DNA from: Fidelibacterota bacterium
Lineage (GTDB): Bacteria > Fidelibacterota > Marinisomatia > SCGC-AAA003-L08 > TS1B11
NCBI GenBank assembly: GCA_004124295.1
Contig: SCKI01000012.1
Location: 29,684-93,683, forward strand
Direction: 5' to 3'
Length of the DNA: 64,000 bases
Part shown: in pieces, positions 35,758-46,359 of the stretch
How the letters are laid out: the number at the start of each line of letters is the position of its first letter
How positions within the stretch are numbered: position 1 is the first letter of the stretch
Notes under the pieces: generated by a model
What the model was told of the DNA's origin: nothing
Seen by the model: only the letters and a program-made list of their open reading frames with translations
Databases searched by the model: none
Position numbers and translations under genes: made by a program

Positions 35758-36644
35758 CCGGGAAGCTGTTCTATCTGCTGGGCGAAGGACTGCAGTCGTT
35801 GTGGCGGGCCCGCATACCGGCCCTGGGGTCGATGCTCACCATTGCCCTGACCCTGATCATATTCGGCTCCGCCTACCTGGTGCTGAGCAATTTTGACCGG
35901 GCCACTCGGCGTCTGCAGAGCCAGTACCGCATCGATGTCTTTTACAATCCGCTGTTGAATAACCAGGAGGCGTTCGAGATTTACAAGCGCCTGAAGGATA
36001 TCGAGGGGGTGGCCAGCACCGAGTTCATCAGCAAGGAACGGGCGGCCACCATATTCAAGCAGGAGTTCGGCGAAGATGTCGTCGATGTGCTGGGCACCAA
36101 TCCGTTGCCGGCCGGGGCCGTGGTGCTGGTGGCCCGGGGCTACCGAACGGCCCGGCGCATCAACCGGATCGCCGATGAGATTCTCAGCTACGCCAACACC
36201 ACCGACGTGAGCTACCGGGGTGAGCTGGTGCGGATCCTGGAACGGTACCTTCAGTTCGCCCTCTACGGCGGCCTGATTATTGGCCTGGCAACCTTGCTGG
36301 GGGCCTTCTTCCTGGTGTCGAACACCATCAAACTTTCCATTTATGCCAAGCGCGATTCCGTCGATACCCTGGCCCTTCTGGGGGCGTCACGGCAGTTCAT
36401 TCGCATCCCCTTTCTGGTGGAGGGGTCGATCCAGGGGTTGCTGGGGGCGATGCTGGCGCTGACGGCAATCCTCGGTATCCTCGATGTGATCAACTACATC
36501 CTGGAGCAGTTCGTCCTCTACCGCATTATCCGGCCGCCCTATCTGACCAGTGGAATGCTGCTGTTTGGCCTGGCGCTGGGCCTGGTGGGCAGCTATCGCA
36601 GCATCCGAAAATTCATCCGGCCAGGCGAACTCGGCGCGATCTGA
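35754..36644 (+). CDS. ftsX: Cell-division permease FtsX
   Basis: 296 residues. N-terminal membrane helix (about 22-43), a periplasmic loop with the family pattern VASTEFISKERAATIFKQEFGEDVVDVLGTNPLPAGAVV, then three further helices at the C-terminus including IKLSIYAKRDSVDTLALLGAS. This is the standard FtsX topology of four helices. ATGA overlap with ftsE. The envelope operon probably ends here. Confidence 0.93.
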   Translation: MTGKLFYLLGEGLQSLWRARIPALGSMLTIALTLIIFGSAYLVLSNFDRATRRLQSQYRIDVFYNPLLNNQEAFEIYKRLKDIEGVASTEFISKERAATIFKQEFGEDVVDVLGTNPLPAGAVVLVARGYRTARRINRIADEILSYANTTDVSYRGELVRILERYLQFALYGGLIIGLATLLGAFFLVSNTIKLSIYAKRDSVDTLALLGASRQFIRIPFLVEGSIQGLLGAMLALTAILGILDVINYILEQFVLYRIIRPPYLTSGMLLFGLALGLVGSYRSIRKFIRPGELGAI

Positions 36645-36696
36645 GCAGCGTGCGGGCTGCCTTGCTTTGGCGGGGACCGTTCGGTAATTTTTCGGC

Positions 36697-37734
36697 ATGA
36701 GATCGCAGACCCTAAACCCGCGCGAAGAGATCATTCTGACGGCCATAGTGGAGGACTTCATCCAAACCGCCAGGCCGGTCGCCTCAAGGCGCGTCAAGGT
36801 CCTTTCACAAATGTCGGTCAGCTCGGCCACGATCCGCCAGACCATGGCCAAACTGGAGCGCTCCGGACATTTGAGCCATCCCCACACTTCCGCGGGCAGA
36901 GTGCCTACCGACAAGGGCTACCGGGCCTACGTGGATGATCTCATGCCGACCAGCCCGCTGGAGACAGAAGCCTCGACCCTCATCCAGCACTGGCTGGAGG
37001 AGGTCTCCGGCGACGTTGACAGCCTGCTGCAGCTGGTCTCGCACATTATTGCCCGCCTCACCGGCAGCATCGGCGTGGCACTGGCGCCGGTCAATACGGC
37101 GGTCCGGCTGCAGGGCATCAATCTGCTCTCCGCGGATGGGGATCGTGTGCTCATGATCCTGGAGACAGACAGCCGGGAACTCCGCACGGTGGCCATACCG
37201 ACCGAGAAAAGTATGACCGATCAACAACTGATCACGGTGGAGGATATTTTACGGGAGCGCTTGTGCGGACTCACATTCGAGGAGATTCAGGCCACCGCCG
37301 GAGACCGCCTGGTCGGGACCCTGGCCGATGATATCGGGCTGTTCGGCTATATCCTGGAGCATGCCGGCGAACTGTTCTATGGGCCGGCGGACCGGCTGTT
37401 GTACAGTCACGGACTGAACCGGATTCTGCAGCTGCCTGACTTCTTCAATCATGCCAATGTGGCCAAGTTGGCGGGCCTCATCGAGGATATGGACCGGCTC
37501 CGGAGCCTGGTGGAAACCCGTTCGGCAGCAGGGAAGCCGGTGGTGACGATCGGCGCGGAGCACGAGGATGACCTGCTTGACATGCTGGCTGTCATCCGGC
37601 GCGGCTACTACGTCGGCCGGAATTTTGGAACCCTGGCGGTTTTGGCCCCCAAGCGGGTCGATTACGCCCATGTTTGCGCGGTCCTCGATTATCTTTCCAC
37701 CCGCATGCCCGAACTGTTGCGCATCGAAGGCTAG
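36697..37734 (+). CDS. hrcA: Heat-inducible transcription repressor HrcA
   Basis: 345 residues. Winged-helix repressor of chaperone operons. N-terminal DNA-binding domain LNPREEIILTAIVEDFIQTARPVASRRV, then SSATIRQTMAKLERSGHLSHPHTSAGRVPTDKGYRAYV, a strongly conserved HrcA stretch, and a GAF-like dimerisation domain. It leads the hrcA-grpE-dnaJ set. I looked for the CIRCE operator (TTAGCACTC-N9-GAGTGCTAA) in the 52 bp upstream and found none, so control may lie elsewhere. Confidence 0.96.
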   Translation: MRSQTLNPREEIILTAIVEDFIQTARPVASRRVKVLSQMSVSSATIRQTMAKLERSGHLSHPHTSAGRVPTDKGYRAYVDDLMPTSPLETEASTLIQHWLEEVSGDVDSLLQLVSHIIARLTGSIGVALAPVNTAVRLQGINLLSADGDRVLMILETDSRELRTVAIPTEKSMTDQQLITVEDILRERLCGLTFEEIQATAGDRLVGTLADDIGLFGYILEHAGELFYGPADRLLYSHGLNRILQLPDFFNHANVAKLAGLIEDMDRLRSLVETRSAAGKPVVTIGAEHEDDLLDMLAVIRRGYYVGRNFGTLAVLAPKRVDYAHVCAVLDYLSTRMPELLRIEG

Positions 37735-37737
37735 CGC

Positions 37738-38457
37738 ATGGCAACCAAAGCGGCCCGTAAAACCAAGCCCAAGGGCGCTCCTGCCAAGCGACCGGTGCAG
37801 ACCACCTTTGATGATCTGTACACGGAGGAAGGGGTAACCGGCCGGGGAGCGGAAGAGGCGTCGGCGGCAGCCCGGGAAACCGGCGTGGCGCCCCCCGAAG
37901 CAGGTGTCCCCGGGCAGGCTGACTCTGAGGCCGCCGCCGGATCAGGGCGTGAGCCGGGGTCCGCCTCGACCACCGGGGAAAGCGAGCCGCCACCGGGACC
38001 GGCCGCTGCAGCGCCCGCGGAAACAGTGCCCGCTGATACGCTGGAGGAACGCCACCTGCGCCTGCGGGCCGAGTTCGACAACTACATCAAGCGGACCGGC
38101 CGGGAGAAGAGCGAGCTCACGGCCTACGGCGGCATTGCAATGGTGCGGGCCCTGCTGCCGGTGCTGGATGACCTGAAAAGAACCGTAGCCCATGCCCAGG
38201 AAGCGCACCACGACAGCGCCGATCCGTTGCTGCAGGGGGTCGTCATGGTCCTGGAGAAATTTACCCGCTTATTGGAAGCCGAAGGAGTGCGGCCTATCGA
38301 GGCCCTCGGAAAACCGTTCGATCCCCTGCTCCATGAGGCGCTGCTGCGGCGGGAGTCGGCGGATCATCCTGAGGGGATGGTGCTGGAAGAATTTGAGACC
38401 GGCTACCTCTACCGGGACCGGGTTATACGGCATGCCAAAGTGGTGGTGAGCGGCTAA
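37738..38457 (+). CDS. grpE: Nucleotide exchange factor GrpE
   Basis: 239 residues. DnaK co-chaperone. The first ~100 residues are an Ala/Gly/Pro/Glu-rich, probably disordered tail that is longer than usual; the core from [23 protein letters not shown] is a coiled coil, and the C-terminal beta wing contains [20 protein letters not shown] and [16 protein letters not shown]. Three bases after hrcA and two before dnaJ. dnaK itself is not in the window. Confidence 0.95.
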   Translation: MATKAARKTKPKGAPAKRPVQTTFDDLYTEEGVTGRGAEEASAAARETGVAPPEAGVPGQADSEAAAGSGREPGSASTTGESEPPPGPAAAAPAETVPADTLEERHLRLRAEFDNYIKRTGREKSELTAYGGIAMVRALLPVLDDLKRTVAHAQEAHHDSADPLLQGVVMVLEKFTRLLEAEGVRPIEALGKPFDPLLHEALLRRESADHPEGMVLEEFETGYLYRDRVIRHAKVVVSG

Positions 38458-38459
38458 GT

Positions 38460-39578
38460 ATGCCGGACCATTACACCACCCTGGGCGTGGACAGAAACGC
38501 CACCCAGGACCAGATCAAGAAGAGCTACCGCCAGCTCGCGCTCAAGTACCACCCTGACAAGAATCCCGGTAACGAGTCTGCGGAGCAGAGTTTCAAGGAT
38601 GCTGCCGAGGCTTATGAGGTGCTCCGGGACCCCCAGAAGCGGGCCCGCTATGACCAGTTCGGCGAAGCCGGAGTGAACAACGGCGGCGCACCCGGCGGCG
38701 GCTTCGATTTTGACCTCTCCGATGCCCTGCGCACATTTATGTCCGGGTTCGGCGGCATGGGCGGGATTGACGATCTGTTCGGTGGCGGGCGGAGGAGCCG
38801 CAGGCGGACTGCCAGAGGCAGCGACCTGCGCGTCGAGCTCACCCTGACCTACGAAGAAATAGCGACAGGGACGGAGAAAACCATCCGCATTAAACGCTTT
38901 GAGGCCTGCCCCACCTGCAAGGGCAGTGGCGCGGCTGAGGATGGGGGGCTGATCACCTGCCCGGCCTGCCATGGGGCGGGCGAAATCCGGCAGGTGCAGC
39001 GTTCCCTGTTGGGCCAGATCGTGAATGTGACCCAGTGCCGGAATTGCGTCGGCGCCGGACAGGTGGTTGACAAGCCCTGCCGCAGCTGCCACGGTGACGG
39101 CCGCGCCAAGCAGTCCCGGGATATCAAGATCAAGGTCCCGGCTGGCGTAGCCGCAGGCAACTACATGACCCTCGAAGGAGAGGGCAACAGGGGCCCCCGG
39201 GGCAGTGCGCCGGGCGACCTGCTGGTCCTGTTCGAGGAAGCCACCCACCATATATTTACGCGCCACGGCAACAGTGTCCTGCTGGCCATCAACATCACCT
39301 TTTCCGAAGCGGCCCTGGGGACCACCATCGAGGTGCCGACACTGGAGGGCAAGGCCAAGCTGAAATTCCCGCCGGGAATCCAGTCGGGCCATATTCTGCG
39401 CATGCGCGGGAAGGGGTTCCCCGGGATCAAGGGCCGGGGCCGGGGCGACCAACTGGTCAAGATTCAGGTCTTGTCGCCTGAGAGGGTGTCGGCAGCCCAA
39501 GAAAAGGTTTACCGGCAGTTGCAGAAATCCGAGTCACCGATCACCGGTTCGGGGCGCTTTACGCGCTTCAGCGAATAG
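38460..39578 (+). CDS. dnaJ: Chaperone protein DnaJ
   Basis: 372 residues. J domain with HPD at 31-33, Gly/Phe-rich linker ([13 protein letters not shown]), zinc domain with four CxxCxGxG repeats ([32 protein letters not shown]) and the C-terminal substrate domain. A complete type I DnaJ. Two bases after grpE; the ComEA-like gene starts directly after its TAG. Confidence 0.97.
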   Translation: MPDHYTTLGVDRNATQDQIKKSYRQLALKYHPDKNPGNESAEQSFKDAAEAYEVLRDPQKRARYDQFGEAGVNNGGAPGGGFDFDLSDALRTFMSGFGGMGGIDDLFGGGRRSRRRTARGSDLRVELTLTYEEIATGTEKTIRIKRFEACPTCKGSGAAEDGGLITCPACHGAGEIRQVQRSLLGQIVNVTQCRNCVGAGQVVDKPCRSCHGDGRAKQSRDIKIKVPAGVAAGNYMTLEGEGNRGPRGSAPGDLLVLFEEATHHIFTRHGNSVLLAINITFSEAALGTTIEVPTLEGKAKLKFPPGIQSGHILRMRGKGFPGIKGRGRGDQLVKIQVLSPERVSAAQEKVYRQLQKSESPITGSGRFTRFSE

Positions 39579-40010
39579 TTGACCCTCTTTACTCAAGTTG
39601 AGCGGCGCGCCCTGTGGGTGCTGGTGGGTCTGCTGGCCGCCGGACTGGCCGGACGCCAGTTACGCCGCGCTCTGGCTGCCCGCACGCTGGAACCCGACCC
39701 TGCAAATCAGGCCGCATTCGAGGCGGGCGTCAGGGCCTACCGGGCCACGGGCATCGATGAGCCCATTGAAGTGATCGATCTGAATGTCGCTTCTGCGGCC
39801 GAACTGCAGCAACTTTCCGGCGTAGGGCCGGTGCTGGCCAAAAAAATTATCGACTATCGCCGGAAAAACGGATATTTTCCGACCGTCGAAGAGCTCTTGA
39901 ATGTAGATGGTGTGGGGCCCAAGCGTCTGGAACGCTGGAAGAGCGTGCTGATGGTGCGCCCCGAAACGGTCTACCCGGACACGGCAATACTCACTGAACC
40001 TGGAACATAG
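39579..40010 (+). CDS. ComEA-like helix-hairpin-helix protein
   Basis: 143 residues. N-terminal membrane helix (about 9-25), a linker, then DLNVASAAELQQLSGVGPVLAKKIIDYRRKNGYFPTVEELLNVDGVGPKRLERW, the double helix-hairpin-helix of ComEA. ComEA binds incoming double-stranded DNA in the periplasm during transformation; many genomes carry short ComEA-like proteins without proven competence. With dprA at 47899 and a PilM/PilN-like pair at 40864-42661, some natural-transformation genes are represented here. TTG start immediately after the dnaJ stop. Confidence 0.88.
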   Translation: MTLFTQVERRALWVLVGLLAAGLAGRQLRRALAARTLEPDPANQAAFEAGVRAYRATGIDEPIEVIDLNVASAAELQQLSGVGPVLAKKIIDYRRKNGYFPTVEELLNVDGVGPKRLERWKSVLMVRPETVYPDTAILTEPGT

Positions 40011-40031
40011 TTGGAGCGGTAATCAGGCCTT

Positions 40032-40838
40032 ATGGATCGACTTAAAGCATTGTGGGACGCATATCGAAGCTGGTGGCAGAGTCTGCCCGATAAGGTGGTC
40101 GCACTCATTCTGGACTGGCTTATCGTGACCGCCTCGCTCGTTCTCATCGCGGTGATCTATATCCCCCAGGGCATTTGGGCCGAGGAAGACAGCGCGACCG
40201 AGCGTAGCCGCCAGCGGATGATTGTGATTCAAGATAGCCAGGATTTTTTCCATACCATCGTGGGCGAATATGCCCTCGACGGCCGGTTTCTGTTCAGTAT
40301 GATCAGCCAGGCCCACGATACCCTCATTGGCGACAGCACCTTCATTGGCCGGCAGACAATCATTATAGATGGCAGCCCCCACGCGGTGAATATCCCCGAA
40401 GGCATGGGCTGGCGGATGGACACCACCTATTCCGTGGGCAGACCGGTTCGGCGGGAGGTGCTGGATACCACCTATACGGTCGTGCTGTTCGACGCCGAGC
40501 TGGCCGCCAATGATACCATCTACCTCGTCGGAGTCGCGGCCCTCAGCAAGATATTCGACGATCCCGGCTACAGGGGCATTCCCGACACTGCTTACAGCAG
40601 CCATACTGAAGTGATCACCGATTACACCTGGAACCGCTACAGGCTCAGCGCTGACCTGCTGTTGAACCCGGTGAGCGGCGAGCCTTTCCGCATGGACCTG
40701 GACAGCACGCTCAGTGAATTGACGATCACCGATCCGCTCAGCTTCGACCATTCCGAGCGGCGTTACCTCTTTTTCAGCTTCAAACCTCCCAACGCCGGCC
40801 GGATTGTCGCCGGGGACCCCAGCTGGAAGGGCAATTGA
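40032..40838 (+). CDS. Single-pass membrane protein, function unknown
   Basis: 268 residues. One membrane helix near the N-terminus (about 23-46, VVALILDWLIVTASLVLIAVIYI) and a periplasmic domain rich in strands and Asp/Thr, including MIVIQDSQDFFHTIVGEYALDGRFLF and repeated DTTY motifs. I do not recognise the family. It is directly upstream of the PilM/PilN-like pair and may be co-transcribed with it; the bitopic layout would suit a pilus or secretion accessory protein, but nothing in the sequence proves this. Confidence 0.6.
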   Translation: MDRLKALWDAYRSWWQSLPDKVVALILDWLIVTASLVLIAVIYIPQGIWAEEDSATERSRQRMIVIQDSQDFFHTIVGEYALDGRFLFSMISQAHDTLIGDSTFIGRQTIIIDGSPHAVNIPEGMGWRMDTTYSVGRPVRREVLDTTYTVVLFDAELAANDTIYLVGVAALSKIFDDPGYRGIPDTAYSSHTEVITDYTWNRYRLSADLLLNPVSGEPFRMDLDSTLSELTITDPLSFDHSERRYLFFSFKPPNAGRIVAGDPSWKGN

Positions 40839-40863
40839 GCGCCGGCAGCGCCTGATCCGCACC

Positions 40864-41766
40864 ATGCTGGCCATTGCCGTTTCAGGACATGAGATAAGGT
40901 ATTTCATCTGGGACCGTAGCGGAGAGGAAATCATTCTCAAATCGTGCCAGGTGATTCCCTGGGAAGAGGATGTGGACGGATTCCATAACGTTGCCAGCAT
41001 CCGTGAAATGATCCAGCGCCTCACTTCCGAGGTGGATGAGGCCGACCGGCAGACCACCTACCTGACCCTGGACGCCGGCTTTTGCCAGTACTCGATCCTG
41101 CAGGTCGATCCAGGCTGGCCCGTCCAGGAACAGTTGGACTATCTGCAGCTGTCCAGGGTCGGTTCTGCGCCCCTGTATGACAGCTATCAATACCCCCTCG
41201 CCGGCGGTACGGGTCAATACCTGAATATTGACTGTCCCCTGGTGCTGCGCCGGGCCGTTACTGCAGCGTTGCCGGCCGGACGCCAGGCCAACACCTTTCT
41301 TACCCTGGGCCTGTTCTCGGCCTACAGTTATGCCACCCGGGTGGTCCCTGCCCTGGATCGCGGCCGGCGCCTGTTCTGGCGGGCATCGGGCTCCGGTAAG
41401 GACCAGCTGCTGGAGGTGGAAGACGGCGAGTTCCGGGCCCTGCATCTGCTGGACCGGAGCCAGGAAAACGTGCGGGTGCAATCGATCGGTGACGCGGAGC
41501 TGCAGAAGCCGATCATCTCCCTGGTGGAGCAGCTGCTCGCCGGGGAGGATGCCCCCTTCCCTGAAGTGGAAAATATCTTTGTCTACCAGGGTTCCGGCAA
41601 CAGCGACTTTCTGCAGGGCGTCTTCCAGCGCGAGCAGTCCAGTCTCTCGCTGATGAATCCATTCTGGCGTTGGAACTGGCCCAATGTGCCCGATGCGGAC
41701 AACCGCTTCAGCCAATCGGCATTTGCCGAGCTGGCTGATGCTATCTGGGCGCTGCAAAGTGTTTGA
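40864..41766 (+). CDS. PilM/GspL-like (actin-fold) protein, tentative
   Basis: 300 residues from ATG 40864; an in-frame TTG at 40804 overlaps the previous gene and adds nothing recognisable. The start MLAIAVSGHEIRYFIWDRSGEEIILKSCQVI looks like the first beta strands of an actin-type domain as in PilM, and there is a middle segment on nucleotide-fold scale, but no clear phosphate loop is visible. The main support is the next gene, which is PilN-like and overlaps it by 8 bp. Could also be an unrelated cytoplasmic protein. Confidence 0.4.
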   Translation: MLAIAVSGHEIRYFIWDRSGEEIILKSCQVIPWEEDVDGFHNVASIREMIQRLTSEVDEADRQTTYLTLDAGFCQYSILQVDPGWPVQEQLDYLQLSRVGSAPLYDSYQYPLAGGTGQYLNIDCPLVLRRAVTAALPAGRQANTFLTLGLFSAYSYATRVVPALDRGRRLFWRASGSGKDQLLEVEDGEFRALHLLDRSQENVRVQSIGDAELQKPIISLVEQLLAGEDAPFPEVENIFVYQGSGNSDFLQGVFQREQSSLSLMNPFWRWNWPNVPDADNRFSQSAFAELADAIWALQSV

Positions 41767-42661
41767 GATCGACCTGCTGGCCGACCCCGGCCTGCAACAG
41801 GACAAGGCTGCGGCTGAGCCGGAGGACCCCGAAAGGGCCTTCGAGGAAGAGCTGGCCGACAGGTTGGCCTCCCGGGGGGGGGCCATGCCCACTCAAATCG
41901 TGCCGACTATCGAAACCCAGGTAAGCGGCGCCGGAAAAGTGCGCGGGGTGACCCGGCTGGTCTGGATCGCCATCCTGGCCGGGGGAATCCTTGCCGGGTA
42001 CACGCAGAGGGACCTGTTGCGCCCCTATCTCGATCCCCTGCTGCCCCGCAGCATGCGCTCCACACCGGCTGCTGCCATCGAGACTCCCGTACCACGGGCG
42101 GTCAGGATCGCCTCCCGTTTTCTGGCCACGCTGCCCGGTGAGGCGTCGCTGGCCTACCTGGAGGCCGGGTCAGGGTTGCTGCTCTACCGCATGCAGGGCG
42201 ACCTGACCGCCGAAGCCCTGGCCTCCCTGAACAGCTCTGTGGAAGGTTTCCGTATCGGCGATAACCTGGAAGCGATAGCAGGGGAGCGCTCGGCCTGGCT
42301 GGGTGTGGTCTCCTACACGGACCCCGGCCAGGGGCACGACCCGGCCGCTGCCGGCCCTGACTATGACGATTTTTTCAGCGCCCTGCGGCGGAGCGTCAGC
42401 ACCAGTGGCGCGGAAGTGACGCGCACCTCGGCGGGGCTCCTGGAGCCGGGGGAGTATGTTATTGCAGGCAAGTTGGCACAGGTGCGCGCCCATCTCGACG
42501 CCGTGGCCGAGACTCCACCGCCCGCCCGCTACCATCGCGTCAGCCTGCTGCGGCTGGACGGGGCGGATGAGGACCGCTACCGCATGCGGGTCGTGTTCAA
42601 CCTGTTGAAGGACGAAAGCCCATCGCCACAACCATCATCGCCGGCCGGTACCGGGGCCTGA
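41759..42661 (+). CDS. PilN-like bitopic membrane protein, tentative
   Basis: 300 residues. I choose GTG 41759, overlapping the previous stop by 8 bp; a longer reading from 41684 is a shadow of that gene. It begins FEIDLLADPG, like the INLLP start of PilN, has one membrane helix (about 68-86, TRLVWIAILAGGILAGYTQ) after a ~65-residue cytoplasmic part, and a periplasmic domain. The C-terminal ~30 residues (DESPSPQPSSPAGTGA) overlap the start of rsmD by about 40 bp in another frame, which is unusual and suggests that the true ancestral stop was earlier. Confidence 0.4.
   Translation: MFEIDLLADPGLQQDKAAAEPEDPERAFEEELADRLASRGGAMPTQIVPTIETQVSGAGKVRGVTRLVWIAILAGGILAGYTQRDLLRPYLDPLLPRSMRSTPAAAIETPVPRAVRIASRFLATLPGEASLAYLEAGSGLLLYRMQGDLTAEALASLNSSVEGFRIGDNLEAIAGERSAWLGVVSYTDPGQGHDPAAAGPDYDDFFSALRRSVSTSGAEVTRTSAGLLEPGEYVIAGKLAQVRAHLDAVAETPPPARYHRVSLLRLDGADEDRYRMRVVFNLLKDESPSPQPSSPAGTGA
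42607..42624 (+). promoter_or_regulatory. Ribosome site and ATC at the expected rsmD start
   Basis: GAAGGA at 42607-42612, a 9-nt spacer and ATC at 42622-42624. No ATG, GTG or TTG exists in this frame between the upstream stop (TGA 42568) and GTG 42823. Confidence 0.45.
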
Positions 42662-43140
42662 AGCTGGCCGAGAGTCCGGACCGGCATGTCCGTCCCACCC
42701 AGGCCCGGGTCAGGAAATCGCTGTTCCAGCGGCTTGAGCCGTGGACCGGCCGCAAGGTATGCGATCTCTATGCCGGTATCGGTTCCCTGGGGCTGGAAGC
42801 CCTGAGCCGGGGAGCGGGGCCGGTGACATTTGTGGAAAATGATCCCCGGGTCCTGTCCGTTTTGCGGAAAAATCTGCAAAAGACCGGCGCGGTAGCGGCT
42901 ATCGTGGCCGGCGATGTTTCCACATTTCTGGCCGGGGCCAGCGAAACCTTCGACATTATTCTCGCCGATCCGCCTTATGGCTCGCTTGACTGGAGCGGGC
43001 TCTGGAAGGAAGCCCACGGGCTGCTGGCCACCGGTGGCGAACTGGTCATGGAGATGGGCCGGGAGGCGGAGTTGCCGGCGGGCTTGGATGTGCGCAGCTA
43101 CGGCCGGACGAAAGTCGCTATTTGGAGGCAGACGGCATGA
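42622..43140 (+). CDS. rsmD: 16S rRNA (guanine(966)-N2)-methyltransferase, no canonical start codon
   Basis: About 172 residues. SAM-dependent methylation of G966 in 16S rRNA. The family N-terminus TIIAGRYRGLKL, the RPTQARVRKSLF segment, motif I VCDLYAGIGSLGLEALSRGA, and the catalytic DPPY (ILADPPYGSLD) are unmistakable. The frame has no ATG, GTG or TTG upstream of this region; the first, GTG 42823, would remove the whole SAM-binding motif I. I set the start at ATC 42622 (I-A-T-T-I-I-A-G-R), 9 nt after GAAGGA. Overlaps coaD (ATGA). rsmD-coaD is a widespread pair. Confidence 0.88.
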   Translation: MATTIIAGRYRGLKLAESPDRHVRPTQARVRKSLFQRLEPWTGRKVCDLYAGIGSLGLEALSRGAGPVTFVENDPRVLSVLRKNLQKTGAVAAIVAGDVSTFLAGASETFDIILADPPYGSLDWSGLWKEAHGLLATGGELVMEMGREAELPAGLDVRSYGRTKVAIWRQTA

Positions 43141-43619
43141 AAACGGCCATCTATCCCGGCTCCTTCGATCCGGTTACCAATGGGCATCTGGACGTTATCG
43201 GCCGGGCCCTGAAGCTGTTTGACAAGGTCATTGTCAGCGTGGCCGATAACCCGGCGAAAACGGCCCTGTTCTCCATCGCCGAGCGCCAGGAAATGATTCG
43301 CCAGTCCTGTGCCGATTTGCCGGGGGTGGAAGTGGATACCTTTGCCGGTCTGATGGTGGAACACGCCCGCGCGAACGGCGCCGTGGCCATTATCAGGGGG
43401 CTGCGGGCCATCTCCGATTTTGAATTCGAATTCCAGATGGCCCTGATGAACCGTAACATGGCCCCCGATATCAATACGGTCTTTCTGATGCCCCACGACC
43501 AGTACACCCACTTGAACTCGTCCATTATCCGGGAGATAGCCAGTTTCGGCAAGGATGTGTCCAAATTCGTCCCGCCCATCGTCAGCCAGTATCTCCGGGA
43601 CAAATTCGGCCATGGCTGA
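43137..43619 (+). CDS. coaD: Phosphopantetheine adenylyltransferase
   Basis: 160 residues from ATG 43137; a longer reading from 43122 overlaps rsmD and lacks support. Penultimate step of CoA synthesis. Motifs [12 protein letters not shown] (residues 6-17), [20 protein letters not shown] and the C-terminal [21 protein letters not shown] are intact and the length is standard. ATGA overlap with rsmD, 8-bp overlap with pta. Confidence 0.97.
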   Translation: MKTAIYPGSFDPVTNGHLDVIGRALKLFDKVIVSVADNPAKTALFSIAERQEMIRQSCADLPGVEVDTFAGLMVEHARANGAVAIIRGLRAISDFEFEFQMALMNRNMAPDINTVFLMPHDQYTHLNSSIIREIASFGKDVSKFVPPIVSQYLRDKFGHG

Positions 43620-44604
43620 TCTCCTCGCCGATATCCGCGCCCGGGCCGCCAAAGCCCAGGCCAGCATCGTGCTGCCCGAGGCCCGGGATGCCCGGGTCAT
43701 GCAGGCCGCCGGAGCCATCGACACAGCGGGCCTGGCCCGGGTGATCCTCATCGGCCAGCCGCTGGCAGCGCAGTTGCTGGCAGACGACCACAATATCAGT
43801 TTGGCAAACATTGAGGTGCTGGAGCCGGCCAAAGCCGCGCTGCGGCCACAGGTTGCGGAATATATCGGCAGCCGGAAGTTTGCGGAGCAGCTCTCCAGCG
43901 GCGAGTTGGAATCCTACATCGATGATCCCCTCCATTTCGGGGCCGCCATGGTGGCCCTGGGCCACGCCGGGGCCTTGGTGGCAGGAGCAGCGACCGCCTC
44001 CAGCGAAGTGGTCCGGTCGGCCATCCGGTTGGTGGGCGTGGCGCCCGGTTCCGGACTGGTCTCCAGTATTTTCCTGATGGTGACCCCGGATGGCGAGAGC
44101 GCCCTGACCTTTGCCGACTGCGGCGTTGTGCCCGATCCCGATGCGGGGCAACTGGCCGATATTGCCGCCGATGCGGCCCGCTTCCACCAGCTCCTCACCG
44201 GTCGGAGCGCCCGGGTGGCGTTTCTCTCCTTTTCCACGCAGGGCAGCGCCCGTCACCCCAGGGTGGAGAAAGTGCAGGCGGCCACCCGGCTGTTCAAGGA
44301 ACGCTGGCCCAACGTGACAGCCGACGGGGAGCTGCAGCTGGACGCCGCCATCGTGCCATCGGTGGCCCGGGCAAAAGCGCCCGATTCAGCGCTGGAGGGT
44401 CAGGCCAATGTGCTCATTTTTCCCGATCTGGATGCCGGGAACATCGGCTACAAGCTGGCCGAGCGGATAGGCGGGATGACGGCCCTGGGTCCCCTGCTGC
44501 AGGGGCTGGCCCGGCCGATCCACGATCTGTCGCGGGGTTGCTCGGTGGAGGATATCGTCCAGGTTGGCGCTATTGCGGCCCTCCAGACGGCAAACTCTGC
44601 TTAA
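43612..44604 (+). CDS. pta: Phosphate acetyltransferase
   Basis: 330 residues, the length of the single-domain Pta. Converts acetyl-CoA and phosphate to acetyl phosphate, feeding the acetate pathway with acetate kinase (not in the window). Landmarks: [13 protein letters not shown] at the N-terminus, [52 protein letters not shown] and [20 protein letters not shown]. Start ATG 43612 within the end of coaD; both genes handle CoA. Confidence 0.93.
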   Translation: MADLLADIRARAAKAQASIVLPEARDARVMQAAGAIDTAGLARVILIGQPLAAQLLADDHNISLANIEVLEPAKAALRPQVAEYIGSRKFAEQLSSGELESYIDDPLHFGAAMVALGHAGALVAGAATASSEVVRSAIRLVGVAPGSGLVSSIFLMVTPDGESALTFADCGVVPDPDAGQLADIAADAARFHQLLTGRSARVAFLSFSTQGSARHPRVEKVQAATRLFKERWPNVTADGELQLDAAIVPSVARAKAPDSALEGQANVLIFPDLDAGNIGYKLAERIGGMTALGPLLQGLARPIHDLSRGCSVEDIVQVGAIAALQTANSA

Positions 44605-44669
44605 GTTTTGGCCCGCGCCGGGAGAGCGGCCGGTCATATACCGCACCATCAAGTTCAAGGAGAGCAGGC

Positions 44670-45011
44670 TTGCCGACTTACAGCTACGTGTGTGATGCCT
44701 GTGGGCACGGATTCGAACGGTTTCAGTCGATGAACGATGATCCGATAACGGTCTGCCCCAGTTGCGGGGAAAAGCGTGTGCGCCGCCTCATCGGAGGTGG
44801 GGCGGGCCTGATCTTCAAGGGATCGGGCTTTTATATTACCGACTATGGCCGAAAATCGGACCCCGGCGCCAAGGCCAAGGAGGGCGGTAAAAAAGAGACC
44901 AACGGCCAGAGCCCGTCCGGTGGCCAGAAACCGTCTGGCGGCCAGAAGCCGTCCGGTGGCCAGAAGCCGTCCGGCGAGAAGGGCAGTTCCTCCGGCTCCG
45001 ATGGCGATTGA
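44670..45011 (+). CDS. FmdB-type zinc ribbon protein with repetitive C-terminus
   Basis: 113 residues from TTG 44670, 5 nt after an AAGGAGAG site (44657-44664), so a long upstream extension (to 44538) is rejected. The N-terminal domain PTYSYVCDACGHGFERFQSM...VCPSCGEKRVRRLIGGGAGLIFKGSGFYITDY is the FmdB zinc ribbon, with C8, C11 and a second CxxC. The rest is a low-complexity tail of (GGQKPS)n encoded by an 18-bp tandem repeat and ending in Ser/Asp. FmdB-type proteins are proposed regulators or hibernation-linked factors; no specific role can be read. Confidence 0.85.
   Translation: MPTYSYVCDACGHGFERFQSMNDDPITVCPSCGEKRVRRLIGGGAGLIFKGSGFYITDYGRKSDPGAKAKEGGKKETNGQSPSGGQKPSGGQKPSGGQKPSGEKGSSSGSDGD
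44913..44966 (+). repeat. 18-bp tandem repeat, three copies plus a partial one, in the FmdB-like gene
   Basis: Units at 44913-44930, 44931-44948 and 44949-44966 follow CCGTCYGGYGGCCAGAAR and differ only at third codon positions. In frame, encoding PSGGQK repeats. Confidence 0.9.
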
Positions 45012-45048
45012 GGCCGGCCAACCTAACCGTTAACAGCCAGGAATCAGG

Positions 45049-46359
<1,311 letters not shown>

